From Flavobacteriaceae bacterium (GTDB lineage: Bacteria; Bacteroidota; Bacteroidia; Flavobacteriales; Flavobacteriaceae), in assembly GCA_015493405.1 (NCBI GenBank), contig WGDF01000316.1, positions 1-13,609 of the forward strand: a stretch of 13,609 nucleotides of DNA, in the 5' to 3' direction. Each line of letters begins with the position of its first letter. Position 1 is the first letter of the stretch. Below the pieces are notes generated by a model that was not told where the DNA came from, did no database searches, and saw nothing but the letters and a program-made list of their open reading frames with translations. A program made the position numbers and the translations under genes. Positions 1 through 7,921 of the stretch are shown piece by piece.

Positions 1-2348
1 AAAGATTCGCCTAAAGTAGTATTGGTAAATGTATATAAATGCGCAGGAATACCGGCAAAACCGCCATCTTGCATCGTAACATAATCATTATAAGTATAAA
101 CTTCACGCGGGTCAACTGAACTGTTTAAAGTACTTGTGGGTGGTTTTAAACCATAATCTCTAACCATCATAGCATTAATATCCTTGGTATAGGCTAGATC
201 AACACTGGTGGTCCAGCCATTTTTAAACTTGTTATCTACCCCAATACTGGTACGCCAAACTTGGGGAAATTTGAAATCAGGGGCAACAGGCGTCATATAC
301 CAACGACCGAGATTAGCCACATGATTGCCAATCCAAACAAAAGGCAAACGACCGGTAAAAATACCGGTTCCACCGCGAATAACAGCTGATTTGTCTTTAC
401 TCACATCCCAATTAAATGAAAAACGCGGAGACCACAATAATTTTTGAGATGGCAAATTCTTGGCACTGTAATGTAAGGGTTTTCCGTTTTCATCATACCA
501 AGTCAAATCTTCCATAATATAATCGCTTCCGGCTTCGGCAATTTTTTCTTCGATATAATTTTCTGTATTAAAATACATTGGCTTGTCTACACGTAAGCCT
601 ACTGCAAATTTAAAATAGTCGTTAACTTGAATCTCATCTTGTAAGAAAGTGCCCAATTGACCGACATCTAATTTGGTAATATTCCAGTTGCCTGCTGCAT
701 CAGTTGCTTTGGCATTGGCTATTTTTTGAGCAATGGTTCCATCATTTATAGCATCTCTAAATTGTTGCATCGTATAGCCGCCAAACAAATCAAAGCCATA
801 GCCAAACAAATTGAAAGAATTAACAAAACTGAATTTTTCAAAATTAAATCCAAGTGTAAATGTATGGTTATTCAAATTATAATTGAAAATATCAGAAGCT
901 TGATAAACTTTTTGGGTCAAACTGTTATGAATGGAAAAAGGTTCATGACCGGCAATAATATAAGGGGAACCATCTTTAAAAATGTTGATGACAGGTGCCG
1001 GCGTAGAAAAAGGATCTCTATAATCATTGAAAAAAGTATAACCGGCTTGGAATTTATTAGAAAGTTTACCATCTTTCGAATTCCAATTAACCTCGGTTAA
1101 ATAGGAATCTATATTGTTATTGATTCTATAACCGGAATTTCTAAATTGTAAAACGGTTTTATCCGGGCCACGGTGCATAATGGCATCGGGGTGTGCATTT
1201 AAATCGCGATAAGCATTCAAACGGTTATAGATAAAAGATACCCGAAGATTATCTGTTGCATTCCAGTCCAATTTAACAATACCCTTTTGAGAATAAGTGT
1301 CATGCAAATAGCCTTCATAAGGGCCGGTTTCATACCCCACACTTTTTAGCAATGCGGATACTTCATCCAAATCAGATTTTGCTACACGAGATACATTGTC
1401 CCCAGTTCGTCCGGGCGCATTGGCAATATAATAAGAACCTAAATCAGTTCGATCATCAACCTCTGCATTGGCAAAAAAGAATAATTTATTTTTGATAATA
1501 GGGCCACCGATACTAAAGCCACCTTGCATTTGTTTCAAATCGGGTTTTAAAGTCGTATTGCCTAAATTTACGGCACCCGTCATATTTTGATTCCGATAAT
1601 AACCGAAGGCAGTACCGTGAAACTTATTCGTTCCACTCTTAGTTACAGCATTGACTGCTGCACCGGTAAATCCGGATTGAGTAACATCATAAGGCGCTGT
1701 AGAAACCTGGATTTGATCAATAGCATCTAATGAAATCGGTTGTGCATTGGATTGTCCTCCGGGCGTAGCAGCATCTAATCCGAAAGGATTATTAAAGATT
1801 GTGCCGTTTAATGAAAAATTATTGTATTGATCATTACGTCCCCCAAAAGAATTGCCACTGGCAGAGGGTTCCAAACGATAAAAATCTTTAGCAGATCGCG
1901 AAATGGTCGGTAAGGTTTCCAATTCTCTATGACCGATACTGGTAACCGGCCCATTTTTATCCTTGGCAGCAACCTGACCATTATCTTTTACATTGATAAC
2001 CACTTCTTTTAAGGCATTATTGCTTTCTTTTAAAAACACCTCAATCTTTTCAGTTTGCCCTAATTTCAGATAAATATTGTGCAATTCTACCGGTTGGTAA
2101 CCGACATATTTGACGATAACGGTATAAGGACCGCCAATTCGTAAGTTAGGCAAAATAAAACGACCGTTTTCTTGGGTTATGGTACCATTTTTAGTACCGG
2201 TTGGTTCGTGAATAACCAAAACTTCAGCTCCAAGCATAGGGCCGTCTTTGTCTTTAACAAGTCCTTTCAATGTGGACGTTGTAACTTGCGCAAAACCTGT
2301 TGAGATAAACAACAGAAACAAAATAAAAAAATTAATTTTTCTTTTCAT
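1..2348 (-). CDS. Oar-like TonB-dependent outer-membrane receptor (N-terminal part, cut by left edge)
   Basis: The frame is open from an ATG at 2348 to the window edge, about 782 codons; members of this family are usually over 1000 residues, so the C-terminal part of the barrel lies outside. The start is supported by a clean signal peptide (MKRK, hydrophobic stretch, cut near FA/Q at residue 20). Residues about 25-108 form a carboxypeptidase-regulatory-like beta-sandwich (LKGLVKDKDGPMLGAEV, later YTVIVKYVGYQ). The plug follows: NSFGGRNDQYNNFSLNGTIF at 166-185, then AIDQIQVSTAPYDVTQSGFTG and AVNAVTKSGTNKFHGTAFGY, typical of Oar-type receptors in Bacteroidota and Myxococcus. The rest is aromatic-rich beta-barrel sequence (FFFANAEVDDRT, LGTFLQDEIQV). 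It is probably a TonB-driven importer or surface-associated barrel; the substrate cannot be told. No SusD partner is visible upstream, so a Sus-type pair is unlikely on that side. Confidence 0.9.
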   Translation of the reverse strand, partial: MKRKINFFILFLLFISTGFAQVTTSTLKGLVKDKDGPMLGAEVLVIHEPTGTKNGTITQENGRFILPNLRIGGPYTVIVKYVGYQPVELHNIYLKLGQTEKIEVFLKESNNALKEVVINVKDNGQVAAKDKNGPVTSIGHRELETLPTISRSAKDFYRLEPSASGNSFGGRNDQYNNFSLNGTIFNNPFGLDAATPGGQSNAQPISLDAIDQIQVSTAPYDVTQSGFTGAAVNAVTKSGTNKFHGTAFGYYRNQNMTGAVNLGNTTLKPDLKQMQGGFSIGGPIIKNKLFFFANAEVDDRTDLGSYYIANAPGRTGDNVSRVAKSDLDEVSALLKSVGYETGPYEGYLHDTYSQKGIVKLDWNATDNLRVSFIYNRLNAYRDLNAHPDAIMHRGPDKTVLQFRNSGYRINNNIDSYLTEVNWNSKDGKLSNKFQAGYTFFNDYRDPFSTPAPVINIFKDGSPYIIAGHEPFSIHNSLTQKVYQASDIFNYNLNNHTFTLGFNFEKFSFVNSFNLFGYGFDLFGGYTMQQFRDAINDGTIAQKIANAKATDAAGNWNITKLDVGQLGTFLQDEIQVNDYFKFAVGLRVDKPMYFNTENYIEEKIAEAGSDYIMEDLTWYDENGKPLHYSAKNLPSQKLLWSPRFSFNWDVSKDKSAVIRGGTGIFTGRLPFVWIGNHVANLGRWYMTPVAPDFKFPQVWRTSIGVDNKFKNGWTTSVDLAYTKDINAMMVRDYGLKPPTSTLNSSVDPREVYTYNDYVTMQDGGFAGIPAHLYTFTNTTLGES

Positions 2349-2457
2349 AGTTAGGATTTTAATTTCAAAGGCTAATTTAAAAAATAAAAGAAAACTTAAT
2401 AAATTATTTTATTTAAAGTTATTAACATAAAATTGATGATAACTTTAACATATAAAA

Positions 2458-2491
2458 TAAAAAAAATCGCTAATTAAAGCGATTTTTTTTA
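2458..2491 (-). terminator. Rho-independent terminator after the PD40 lipoprotein gene
   Basis: A perfect inverted repeat has arms 2458-2471 and 2478-2491 around a 6-base AATTAA loop. The core is ATCGCT/AGCGAT, flanked by A and T tracts, so on the minus strand the stem ends in a long T run. It begins 21 bases after the stop of the PD40 lipoprotein gene and separates it from the TonB receptor gene, which lies downstream on the same strand. The sequence is nearly symmetric and could work in both directions, but no plus-strand gene ends here. The rest of the gap (2349-2457) is very AT-rich leader for the receptor, with only a weak promoter-like TTAGCCTTTG near 2373. Confidence 0.85.
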
Positions 2492-2512
2492 ATGTAACTT
2501 GTTTGTTTGTGT

Positions 2513-3619
2513 TTAATCTTTCCATTCAGCCAGAAAAAGATTGGTATCATGCGTACCACGATCATTTCTATTTGAACCGAAAATTAATTTTTTACCATCA
2601 TAAGAAAACATCGGAAAAGCATCAAAAACTGCATCATAAGTAATTTGTTCCAAGCCGGTGCCATCCAAATTGATCATATATAAGTTAAATGGTATAGATT
2701 TGGTTTTATGATTGGACGAAAAAATAATTTTTTTACCACTAGGATCAAAAAACGGTGCCCAATTTGCCCCGCCTAAATGGGTTACTTGGTGTAAATTGCT
2801 ACCATCGGCATCGCAAACATAAATTTCCATATGGGTTGGTTCTACTAAACCCTGTGCCAATAAATCTTTATATTTTTTTATAGCTTCAGGCGTTTTAGGT
2901 CTTGATGATCTGAAAACTAATTTTTTACTGTCCGGTGAGAAAAACGCACCGCCATCATAACCCAATTGATTGGTAATTTGTTTGACATCAGACCCATCAA
3001 TATTCATAGTATATAATTCCAAATCGCCACTACGCGTCGAAGTGAAAACAATTTTTTTACCATCGGGAGAGACGGTAGCTTCTGCATCGTATCCGGGGGT
3101 ATTGGTCAATTGTTTGATAATCTTTCCATTTAAATCCGCTACAAAAATATCATAAGTATCATAAACCGGCCATACATAACGTCCTTTGGTCTTTTTGGGC
3201 TCAGGAGGACAAGCTTTGTCGCCTAAATGAGTGGAGGCATATAAAATCAAGGAATCTCCGGGCATAAAATAACTGCAAGTCGTTCTGCCGTAACCGGTAC
3301 TGATCATTTTCGGCATTGTGGCGCTATCCAATTGCTGATTGGCATTCATAACAAAAATTTGATCACAAGACACATGCCATCGCGGGTTACGGGCTTGAAA
3401 AACCAATTTTTTATCGTCAAAACTCCAATAAGCCTCAGCATTATCCCCGCCAAAGGTCAATTGTTTAACAGATTTGAAATGTTTTTTTTCTTTATCATAC
3501 ATAACTTTCTGCACCAATTTGGTCTCTCCTGACTTGCCATCGGCTTTTTTCTTTTGATGTTTACAGGAGCCGAATACCGTAACGAGGGCTAAAATCAATA
3601 ATAGTTTGCTTAATCTCAT
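2513..3619 (-). CDS. TolB/PD40-repeat beta-propeller lipoprotein
   Basis: The product has 368 residues. The N terminus is a lipoprotein signal ending in the lipobox VFGSC, with the acylated Cys at 19; this fixes the start at 3619. The mature protein carries at least five WD40-like PD40 repeats of the TolB C-terminal type: around 54-77 (YWSFDDKKLVFQAR), 172-195 (SPDGKKIVFTSTRSGDLELY), 218-240 (FSPDSKKLVFRSSRP), 281-302 (DPSGKKIIFSSN) and 327-351 (SYDGKKLIFGSNRND). Between the blades are phrases such as LYTMNIDGSDVKQIT. A six-bladed propeller anchored in the outer membrane or facing the periplasm is likely. There is no TolB N-terminal domain and no tol-pal gene nearby, so it should not be called TolB. 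Such proteins probably bind peptides or partner proteins; the actual role is unknown. It is flanked by its own terminator and a divergent promoter region, so it is probably monocistronic. Confidence 0.85.
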   Translation of the reverse strand: MRLSKLLLILALVTVFGSCKHQKKKADGKSGETKLVQKVMYDKEKKHFKSVKQLTFGGDNAEAYWSFDDKKLVFQARNPRWHVSCDQIFVMNANQQLDSATMPKMISTGYGRTTCSYFMPGDSLILYASTHLGDKACPPEPKKTKGRYVWPVYDTYDIFVADLNGKIIKQLTNTPGYDAEATVSPDGKKIVFTSTRSGDLELYTMNIDGSDVKQITNQLGYDGGAFFSPDSKKLVFRSSRPKTPEAIKKYKDLLAQGLVEPTHMEIYVCDADGSNLHQVTHLGGANWAPFFDPSGKKIIFSSNHKTKSIPFNLYMINLDGTGLEQITYDAVFDAFPMFSYDGKKLIFGSNRNDRGTHDTNLFLAEWKD

Positions 3620-3625
3620 TTGTTA

Positions 3626-3633
3626 TAATTTTG
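3626..3633 (+). promoter_or_regulatory. Candidate Bacteroidota promoter for the CvpA-family gene
   Basis: TAATTTTG matches the TAnnTTTG -7 consensus, and a TTTG lies at 3605-3608 with a 17-base spacer, at the short end of the accepted range. It would give a leader of about 75 bases before the ATG at 3716. The -33 element falls inside the first codons of the divergent lipoprotein gene, so the two promoters would overlap back to back. This is inferred from sequence match only. Confidence 0.3.
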
Positions 3634-3644
3634 TATCTTGCCGA

Positions 3645-3652
3645 CAAAAATA
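3645..3652 (-). promoter_or_regulatory. Candidate Bacteroidota -7 box for the PD40 lipoprotein gene
   Basis: On the minus strand this reads TATTTTTG, an exact match to the Bacteroidota -7 consensus TAnnTTTG, 25 bases before the ATG. No clear TTTG -33 element is found at the usual spacing upstream. It overlaps one arm of the inverted repeat at 3650-3676. Confidence 0.45.
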
Positions 3653-3715
3653 GACTTTTTTTAGAAATGAGTCTATCGAAACAGCAACAAAAAATAACGA
3701 TTTAACTACAAAAGC

Positions 3716-4270
3716 ATGAATTTTATCGATATTGCAATCATCATCATATTAGTTTGGGGATTTTATTCCGGTTATAAAAAAGGACTGATTTATATGTTGA
3801 TTTCCTTTATTTCAATCCTAGTAGGTTTATATGCTGCCATTCATTTTTCTTATTTAGTGGTAGATAAACTCGGAGCTTATTTGGATAAAGATCCGGCACA
3901 ACTTAAAATTATTGCTTACATTTTAACTTTTATTATTGTTTTCGGCTTACTGCATTTAATCGGTAAGATTTTAGATAAATTTTTGGATGCCGTTGCTTTG
4001 GGCTTCCTCAATAGAATTGCAGGAGGCGCACTTTCCGTTGCGATAAAGGTTGTTATTTTGAGTCTGTTACTATGGCTGTTTGATCAAGGCAACCAAATCT
4101 ACCCTTTGGTTAAACCTAAAACGCTAAATGAAAGCACGCTTTACAATCCTATTAAAAATTTGTCGCCGGTTATTTTAGTTAATCTTAAGAAACTGAAAAA
4201 CAATGAAATATTACAAAGAATAAAAGAAGAAGATCAAAAAATCAGATCAAAAAATGATAGTATCCGGTAA
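3716..4270 (+). CDS. CvpA-family inner-membrane protein
   Basis: The product has 184 residues and four predicted membrane helices at about 4-20, 24-46, 64-84 and 103-122. The opening NFIDIAIIIILVWGFYSGYKKG and the segment GFLNRIAGGALSVAIKVVI match the CvpA family (colicin V production protein). The last 50 residues are charged and polar (KNLSPVILVNLKKLKNNEIL, then a K/E/D/R-rich tail), as is usual for Bacteroidota members. The E. coli member is needed for colicin V production and contributes to envelope stress resistance; the biochemical function is not settled. The gene is divergent from the PD40 lipoprotein gene and is followed by the palindromic element rather than an obvious terminator, so it is probably expressed alone. 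The ATG start agrees with the conserved N terminus of the family. Confidence 0.88.
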   Translation: MNFIDIAIIIILVWGFYSGYKKGLIYMLISFISILVGLYAAIHFSYLVVDKLGAYLDKDPAQLKIIAYILTFIIVFGLLHLIGKILDKFLDAVALGFLNRIAGGALSVAIKVVILSLLLWLFDQGNQIYPLVKPKTLNESTLYNPIKNLSPVILVNLKKLKNNEILQRIKEEDQKIRSKNDSIR

Positions 4271-4277
4271 ATAATCC

Positions 4278-4500
4278 GGCTCTATATTGTTTTGTGTGGG
4301 TAATAATATATTAGTTTTAAGCATCACAAATGTATAGCAACTATCATTTTTAAATAATTTCGTCCCTACGGGGCTTAATGGATTTTATTCATTTATAAAA
4401 TATATCACCCCTATGGGATTCTTAAAAATTGAATAACCCTGAAGGACGTCGGAGTAGCATTATTATTTTATGTGTTACCCACTTAAATCGATATAGAGCC
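4278..4500. repeat. Palindromic MITE/REP-like intergenic element
   Basis: This fills most of the 336-base gap between the CvpA gene and yidD and encodes nothing. Its ends are inverted copies: 4278-4289 (GGCTCTATATTG) and the complement of 4489-4500 (GGCTCTATATCG). Similarity continues inward, with GTGGGTAA near both ends. Inside are three related short palindromes: CGTCCCTACGGGG at 4361-4373, CACCCCTATGGGA at 4406-4418, and an inverted copy CGTCCTTCAGGG read on the minus strand at 4437-4448. There is also an ATTTTAT/ATAAAAT hairpin at 4382-4401. Nearly matching short sequences sit at the borders (AATAATCC before, AATATCC after), possibly a decayed target duplication. The architecture resembles non-autonomous repeats scattered in many Bacteroidota genomes. 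No transposase is present; a genome-wide search is needed to prove it is repeated. The remaining 4501-4581 is plain AT-rich sequence. Confidence 0.6.
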
Positions 4501-4581
4501 AATATCCATCCGCCTCATAAATTTTTTTATAAAACAATGTTAAGCTTTTACAAAACCAAAGTTATATGTCGATAAAAAATG

Positions 4582-4589
4582 TATTTTTG
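4582..4589 (+). promoter_or_regulatory. Candidate -7 box for the yidD-lgt operon
   Basis: TATTTTTG is an exact match to the Bacteroidota -7 consensus TAnnTTTG, 17 bases before the GTG start of yidD. Transcription would begin only about 10 bases before the start codon. No TTTG is seen at -33. Its position between the palindromic element and the first gene of the run makes it the best candidate for the operon promoter. Confidence 0.45.
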
Positions 4590-4606
4590 TATAAAACTAT
4601 CAATAC

Positions 4607-4885
4607 GTGTTTAAAAAAGTTGCTTTATTTTTAGCCGAACCTTTTATTTGGTTGACCAGATTTTATCAATATGTCATCTCACCATTATTGGGATCCAATT
4701 GTCGCTACACGCCTACTTGTTCCCACTATACAGTAGAAGCTCTAAAAACACATGGCTTATTTACCGGTGGATGGTTGTCTATTAAACGTATTTTGAGTTG
4801 CAATCCTTGGGGAGGTTCAGGTTATGATCCCGTACCAAGTAAAGAAGCCCTGAAAACCAAAAAATTATCCAAAAAAACACCATAA
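4607..4885 (+). CDS. yidD: Membrane protein insertion efficiency factor YidD
   Basis: The product has 92 residues, close to the family norm of 70-90. The hallmark block [20 protein letters not shown], followed by [16 protein letters not shown] and ending [14 protein letters not shown], identifies YidD. The three conserved cysteines are at 32, 38 and 65. In E. coli, YidD is a small membrane-associated protein that helps YidC insert inner-membrane proteins; it binds by an amphipathic N-terminal helix, seen here in [17 protein letters not shown]. The start codon is GTG: no in-frame ATG lies between it and the family-conserved region, and the predicted promoter sits just upstream. Its stop overlaps the lgt start (TAATG), so translation of the two is probably coupled. 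In many other bacteria yidD lies in the rpmH-rnpA-yidC cluster; here it is with lgt. Confidence 0.95.
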   Translation: MFKKVALFLAEPFIWLTRFYQYVISPLLGSNCRYTPTCSHYTVEALKTHGLFTGGWLSIKRILSCNPWGGSGYDPVPSKEALKTKKLSKKTP

Positions 4886-5742
4886 TGACCTTACTCAGTA
4901 TCGTTTGGAATCCTGACATCGGATTACATTTAGGCCCCATTACCATCAGATATTACAGTATGATGTATATCTTAGGATTTATAGCGGGTTATTATATTAT
5001 GAAAAAGATTTTTGAAAATGAAAAACTCTCCACCAATCTATTAGACCCTTTATTGACTTATGTCGTAATCGGGACATTGTTGGGCGCGCGACTCGGCCAT
5101 GTCTTTTTTTACGACTGGCCTTACTACAAACAGCATTTGATTGAAATTTTAGTACCGGTAGTCAAAACCGCCGAAGGTTATAAATTTACCGGTTTTCGCG
5201 GCTTGGCCAGTCATGGCGCCGCCATCGGCATATTTCTGGCCGTCTGGCTGTTTTGGAGAAAATATCTCAAAGGCAAACATTCTTTTTTATGGATCATAGA
5301 CCGCATTACCTTGACCATCCCTATCGGTGCTGCGCTGATTCGGATTGGCAATTTGCTCAATTCGGAAATTATCGGCAAGCCTACCGGCACTAATTATGGC
5401 TTTATTTTCAAGCAACTCGGTGAAGATTTTCCGCGCTATCCGACACAACTGTATGAAGCCGGCGCCTATTTTTCTCTATTATTTATAATGTTGTATCTTT
5501 ATTGGAAAACCAATCTCAAAAAATATGAAGGAATGCTATTCGGCATATTTTTCACTTTATTGTGGTTGATCCGACTCCTCATCGAATTTTATAAAGAACC
5601 TCAAGATCATAAAGATGCCAAATTATTATTGGAAACAGGCTTGGACAAAGGACAATGGCTTAGCATTCCGATGCTACTATTTGGAATCATTTTAATCTTT
5701 TATGCCCTGAAAAAACACCAACCAAAACACACATCGCTATGA
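4885..5742 (+). CDS. lgt: Prolipoprotein diacylglyceryl transferase
   Basis: Lgt transfers diacylglycerol from phosphatidylglycerol to the lipobox cysteine of prolipoproteins in the inner membrane, the first step of lipoprotein maturation. At 285 residues the length is normal, with about seven membrane helices. Conserved elements are: YSMMYILGFIAGY at 24-36; GARLGHVFFYD at 67-77; FRGLASHGAAIGIF at 104-117, with the essential His at 110; the Lgt signature IRIGNLLNSEIIGKPT at 152-167; RYPTQLYEA at 184-192; and the late arginine region LWLIRLLIEFYKEPQ at 226-240, followed by GQWLSIPM. The PG-binding and catalytic residues expected from the E. coli enzyme appear present. It overlaps yidD by 1 base and the next lipoprotein gene by 4 bases (ATGA), which points to one transcript with coupled translation. 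Several products in this window carry lipoboxes and would be its substrates. Confidence 0.97.
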   Translation: MTLLSIVWNPDIGLHLGPITIRYYSMMYILGFIAGYYIMKKIFENEKLSTNLLDPLLTYVVIGTLLGARLGHVFFYDWPYYKQHLIEILVPVVKTAEGYKFTGFRGLASHGAAIGIFLAVWLFWRKYLKGKHSFLWIIDRITLTIPIGAALIRIGNLLNSEIIGKPTGTNYGFIFKQLGEDFPRYPTQLYEAGAYFSLLFIMLYLYWKTNLKKYEGMLFGIFFTLLWLIRLLIEFYKEPQDHKDAKLLLETGLDKGQWLSIPMLLFGIILIFYALKKHQPKHTSL

Positions 5743-7100
5743 AAAAATTCTTCTTATTATTATTTATTTCTCTAGGATTAGCAGCTTGTCAAAACAAAAC
5801 TGAAAGCAAAGCTGAAATTTTATCGGGCATGATTAAGAATGCCCCCGATCATCAAATTGTTTTATTAAATGCTCAAAACCAAAATCCGGTTTTGCTTAAA
5901 TTAGATCAAAACGATAAATTTTCCGACACACTAAACCTCCCCAAAGGGTATTATAAATTAAATGCCGGAAATCAATATACATGGTTGTATCTCAAACCGG
6001 GAGATCATCTGCAAATAAAAACCGATTTTAAAGATTTTGATAAGCAATTAATCTATAAAGGAAGAGGGGCAAATATCAATAATTATTTGGCTCAAAAAAT
6101 GTTATTAGATATTAAACTCAAACCAAAAACCAACTATAAATTTTATGGAAATCTAGATGAAAAAGCTTTTATAAAACTCCAAGATAGCATAGCAACCGCT
6201 TATGACAACTTGTTGAAAATGGTTCATAATAAGGACTTCAAAGCTTTGGAAGCCTTACGAAATAAATTTAAAAAAGCCCGTTTAATTTCCCGGTACCCTA
6301 TGGTTAAACGCTACTTAACGCATAATAATGATTATAAAGTCTCGGAAAATTTTCCACAAGCTTATAAAGACATTCAAATCAATGATACTTTGATTAAACA
6401 GTTGCCCCAAGCTATTTCTTACATCAACGATTATATCAAAAACCAGCTTTCGGTCAAAGGTCAAGAAGTAGATTCGTATGATAAATTGCAATTTGTAGCC
6501 CAAAAAATCAAAGATCAAAAATTTGTGAACGAATTTGCTTATAAAGAAGCCAACTATAATTTACTTTATACTAAAAATCTGGATAAATTCTATGATTTAT
6601 TCAATCAAATAGAAAAAAATCCGAAATATAAAGCCGAGATAAAAATTAAATATGACAATATCAAAGCAATGCAACCCGGGGTTCCGTCGCCCGATTTTAC
6701 GGCATATGACAGCAACGGTAAAGCATATCATCTCAAAGATTTTGCCGGTAAACCACTTTATATTGATTTATGGGCGACTTGGTGCGCCCCTTGTCGTGCC
6801 GAAATTCCTTTTTTGGACAAATTAAAAGAACAATACAAAAACAAACCGATTAATTTTGTCAGTCTCGATGTATATGACAATAAAGCCAAATGGGCACAAA
6901 TGCTTAAAACACAAAAGTTATCGGGTTGGCAGTTGATTAACACTGATAAAAAAATGCCTTTCTTAAAAAAATATGTGGTCGATGGCATTCCGCGTTTTAT
7001 TTTGCTCGATAAAAATGGTAAAATAGTTTCAGCTGATGCCCCACGTCCATCCGAAAAAAGATTGATATCTTTGCTCGACAAAACCATAAATGAAAAATGA
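5739..7100 (+). CDS. TlpA-like thioredoxin-fold lipoprotein
   Basis: The product has 453 residues. The lipoprotein signal ends in the lipobox LAAC with Cys at 17. Residues about 25-110 look like the beta-rich N-terminal domain common in Bacteroidota TlpA lipoproteins (DUF4369-like: LSGMIKNAPDHQIVLLNAQ, YYKLNAGNQYTWLYLKPGDH). A Lys/Asp-rich helical region of about 200 residues follows. The thioredoxin domain begins near 313 (PGVPSPDFTAYDSNGK) and contains the redox motif WCAPC at 348-352 and the cis-proline loop GIP at 416-418. It probably acts as a membrane-anchored thiol-disulfide reductase in the periplasm; its partner is unknown. It overlaps lgt and map by 4 bases each (ATGA). Because Lgt would acylate this protein, the pairing joins enzyme and substrate in one operon. 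The assignment to a specific pathway such as cytochrome c maturation is not supported by neighbours. Confidence 0.93.
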   Translation: MKKFFLLLFISLGLAACQNKTESKAEILSGMIKNAPDHQIVLLNAQNQNPVLLKLDQNDKFSDTLNLPKGYYKLNAGNQYTWLYLKPGDHLQIKTDFKDFDKQLIYKGRGANINNYLAQKMLLDIKLKPKTNYKFYGNLDEKAFIKLQDSIATAYDNLLKMVHNKDFKALEALRNKFKKARLISRYPMVKRYLTHNNDYKVSENFPQAYKDIQINDTLIKQLPQAISYINDYIKNQLSVKGQEVDSYDKLQFVAQKIKDQKFVNEFAYKEANYNLLYTKNLDKFYDLFNQIEKNPKYKAEIKIKYDNIKAMQPGVPSPDFTAYDSNGKAYHLKDFAGKPLYIDLWATWCAPCRAEIPFLDKLKEQYKNKPINFVSLDVYDNKAKWAQMLKTQKLSGWQLINTDKKMPFLKKYVVDGIPRFILLDKNGKIVSADAPRPSEKRLISLLDKTINEK

Positions 7101-7915
7101 TTAAAATAAAAAACAGAGAAGAAATAGAACTTTTGCGTCAAAGTGCTTTATTGGTTTCTAAAACTTTAGGTATGTTGGCCCAAGAAATTAAACCGGGAGT
7201 TACCTCATTATATCTGGATAATCTGGCAGAAACGTTTATTAGAGATCACGGTGGCATTCCGGGTTTTAAAGGTCTCTACGATTTTCCCAATACACTTTGT
7301 ATGAGTCCCAATGATCAAGTTGTTCATGGCATTCCTAATGACAAAGCTTTACGCAACGGCGACATTATTTCTGTCGATTGCGGCGTATTGATGAATGGTT
7401 TCTATGGCGATCATGCTTATACTTTTGAAGTGGGAGAAGTTGCTGAAGAAACGAAGAAACTTTTGGCCGTAACCAAAGCTTCACTTTACAAAGGAATGGC
7501 ACAGTTTAAATCCGGCAAGCGTGTCAGTGATATTGGTCATGCCATTCAAGAATACACGGAGGGACATGGCTACGGCGTCGTGCGTGAATTGGTTGGTCAT
7601 GGTTTAGGCCGCAAAATGCACGAAGATCCGCAAGTCCCCAATTACGGGCGTCCCGGGCGTGGTAAAAAATTTAAAGACGGAATGGTCTTGGCTATTGAAC
7701 CTATGATCAATATGGGCACCCACCGCATCAACCAGTTGTCAGATGGATGGACTATTTTAACGGCCGACCGTAAACCTTCGGCACATTACGAACACGATGT
7801 TGCTTTAATTGACGGCAAGCCAGAGTTGCTCTCAACTTATCAGTACATCTATGATGTTTTGGGTATTGAAACCGATGAAGAAGCTGCTTTCCATAATGTT
7901 TTTTCAATTGATTAA
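7097..7915 (+). CDS. map: Methionine aminopeptidase, type I
   Basis: This enzyme removes the initiator methionine from new cytoplasmic proteins. At 272 residues it is a little longer than the E. coli enzyme (264), with the extra part at the C terminus (YIYDVLGIETDEEAAFHNVF). All five metal ligands are present: Asp94 (SVDCG), Asp105 (YGDHAYTF), His168 (GHGLGRKMHE), Glu201 (AIEPM) and Glu232 (YEHDVAL). The substrate-binding histidines His77 (VVHGIP) and His175 are also present. The family signature block runs from about 164 to 184. It lacks the N-terminal zinc-finger extension of some long forms, so it is class Ia-like. It overlaps the TlpA lipoprotein gene by 4 bases. The gene placement next to lgt and yidD rather than secY/infA ribosomal genes is notable but not unheard of in this phylum. 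Confidence 0.97.
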   Translation: MIKIKNREEIELLRQSALLVSKTLGMLAQEIKPGVTSLYLDNLAETFIRDHGGIPGFKGLYDFPNTLCMSPNDQVVHGIPNDKALRNGDIISVDCGVLMNGFYGDHAYTFEVGEVAEETKKLLAVTKASLYKGMAQFKSGKRVSDIGHAIQEYTEGHGYGVVRELVGHGLGRKMHEDPQVPNYGRPGRGKKFKDGMVLAIEPMINMGTHRINQLSDGWTILTADRKPSAHYEHDVALIDGKPELLSTYQYIYDVLGIETDEEAAFHNVFSID

Positions 7916-7921
7916 AACAAT

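Noticed and set aside
726..1100. A plus-strand open frame of 124 codons inside the receptor gene region
   Set aside because: It lies antisense to an intact TonB-receptor frame with strong family motifs on both sides; its product is low-complexity Ile/Lys-rich with no recognisable domain.
2513..3619. Calling the PD40 lipoprotein TolB
   Set aside because: It has the propeller repeats but a lipobox instead of the TolB N-terminal domain, and no tol-pal genes are nearby.
4278..4500. Reading the palindromic element as a transcription terminator for the CvpA gene or as a CRISPR fragment
   Set aside because: The GC-rich palindromes are short (3-4 bp arms) and lack a T tract, and the repeats are inverted and unevenly spaced instead of directly repeated with unique spacers.
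6758..7141. A minus-strand open frame of 127 codons opposite the TlpA domain
   Set aside because: It is antisense to the thioredoxin domain with its WCAPC motif and to the start of map; no family features and no promoter-like sequence.
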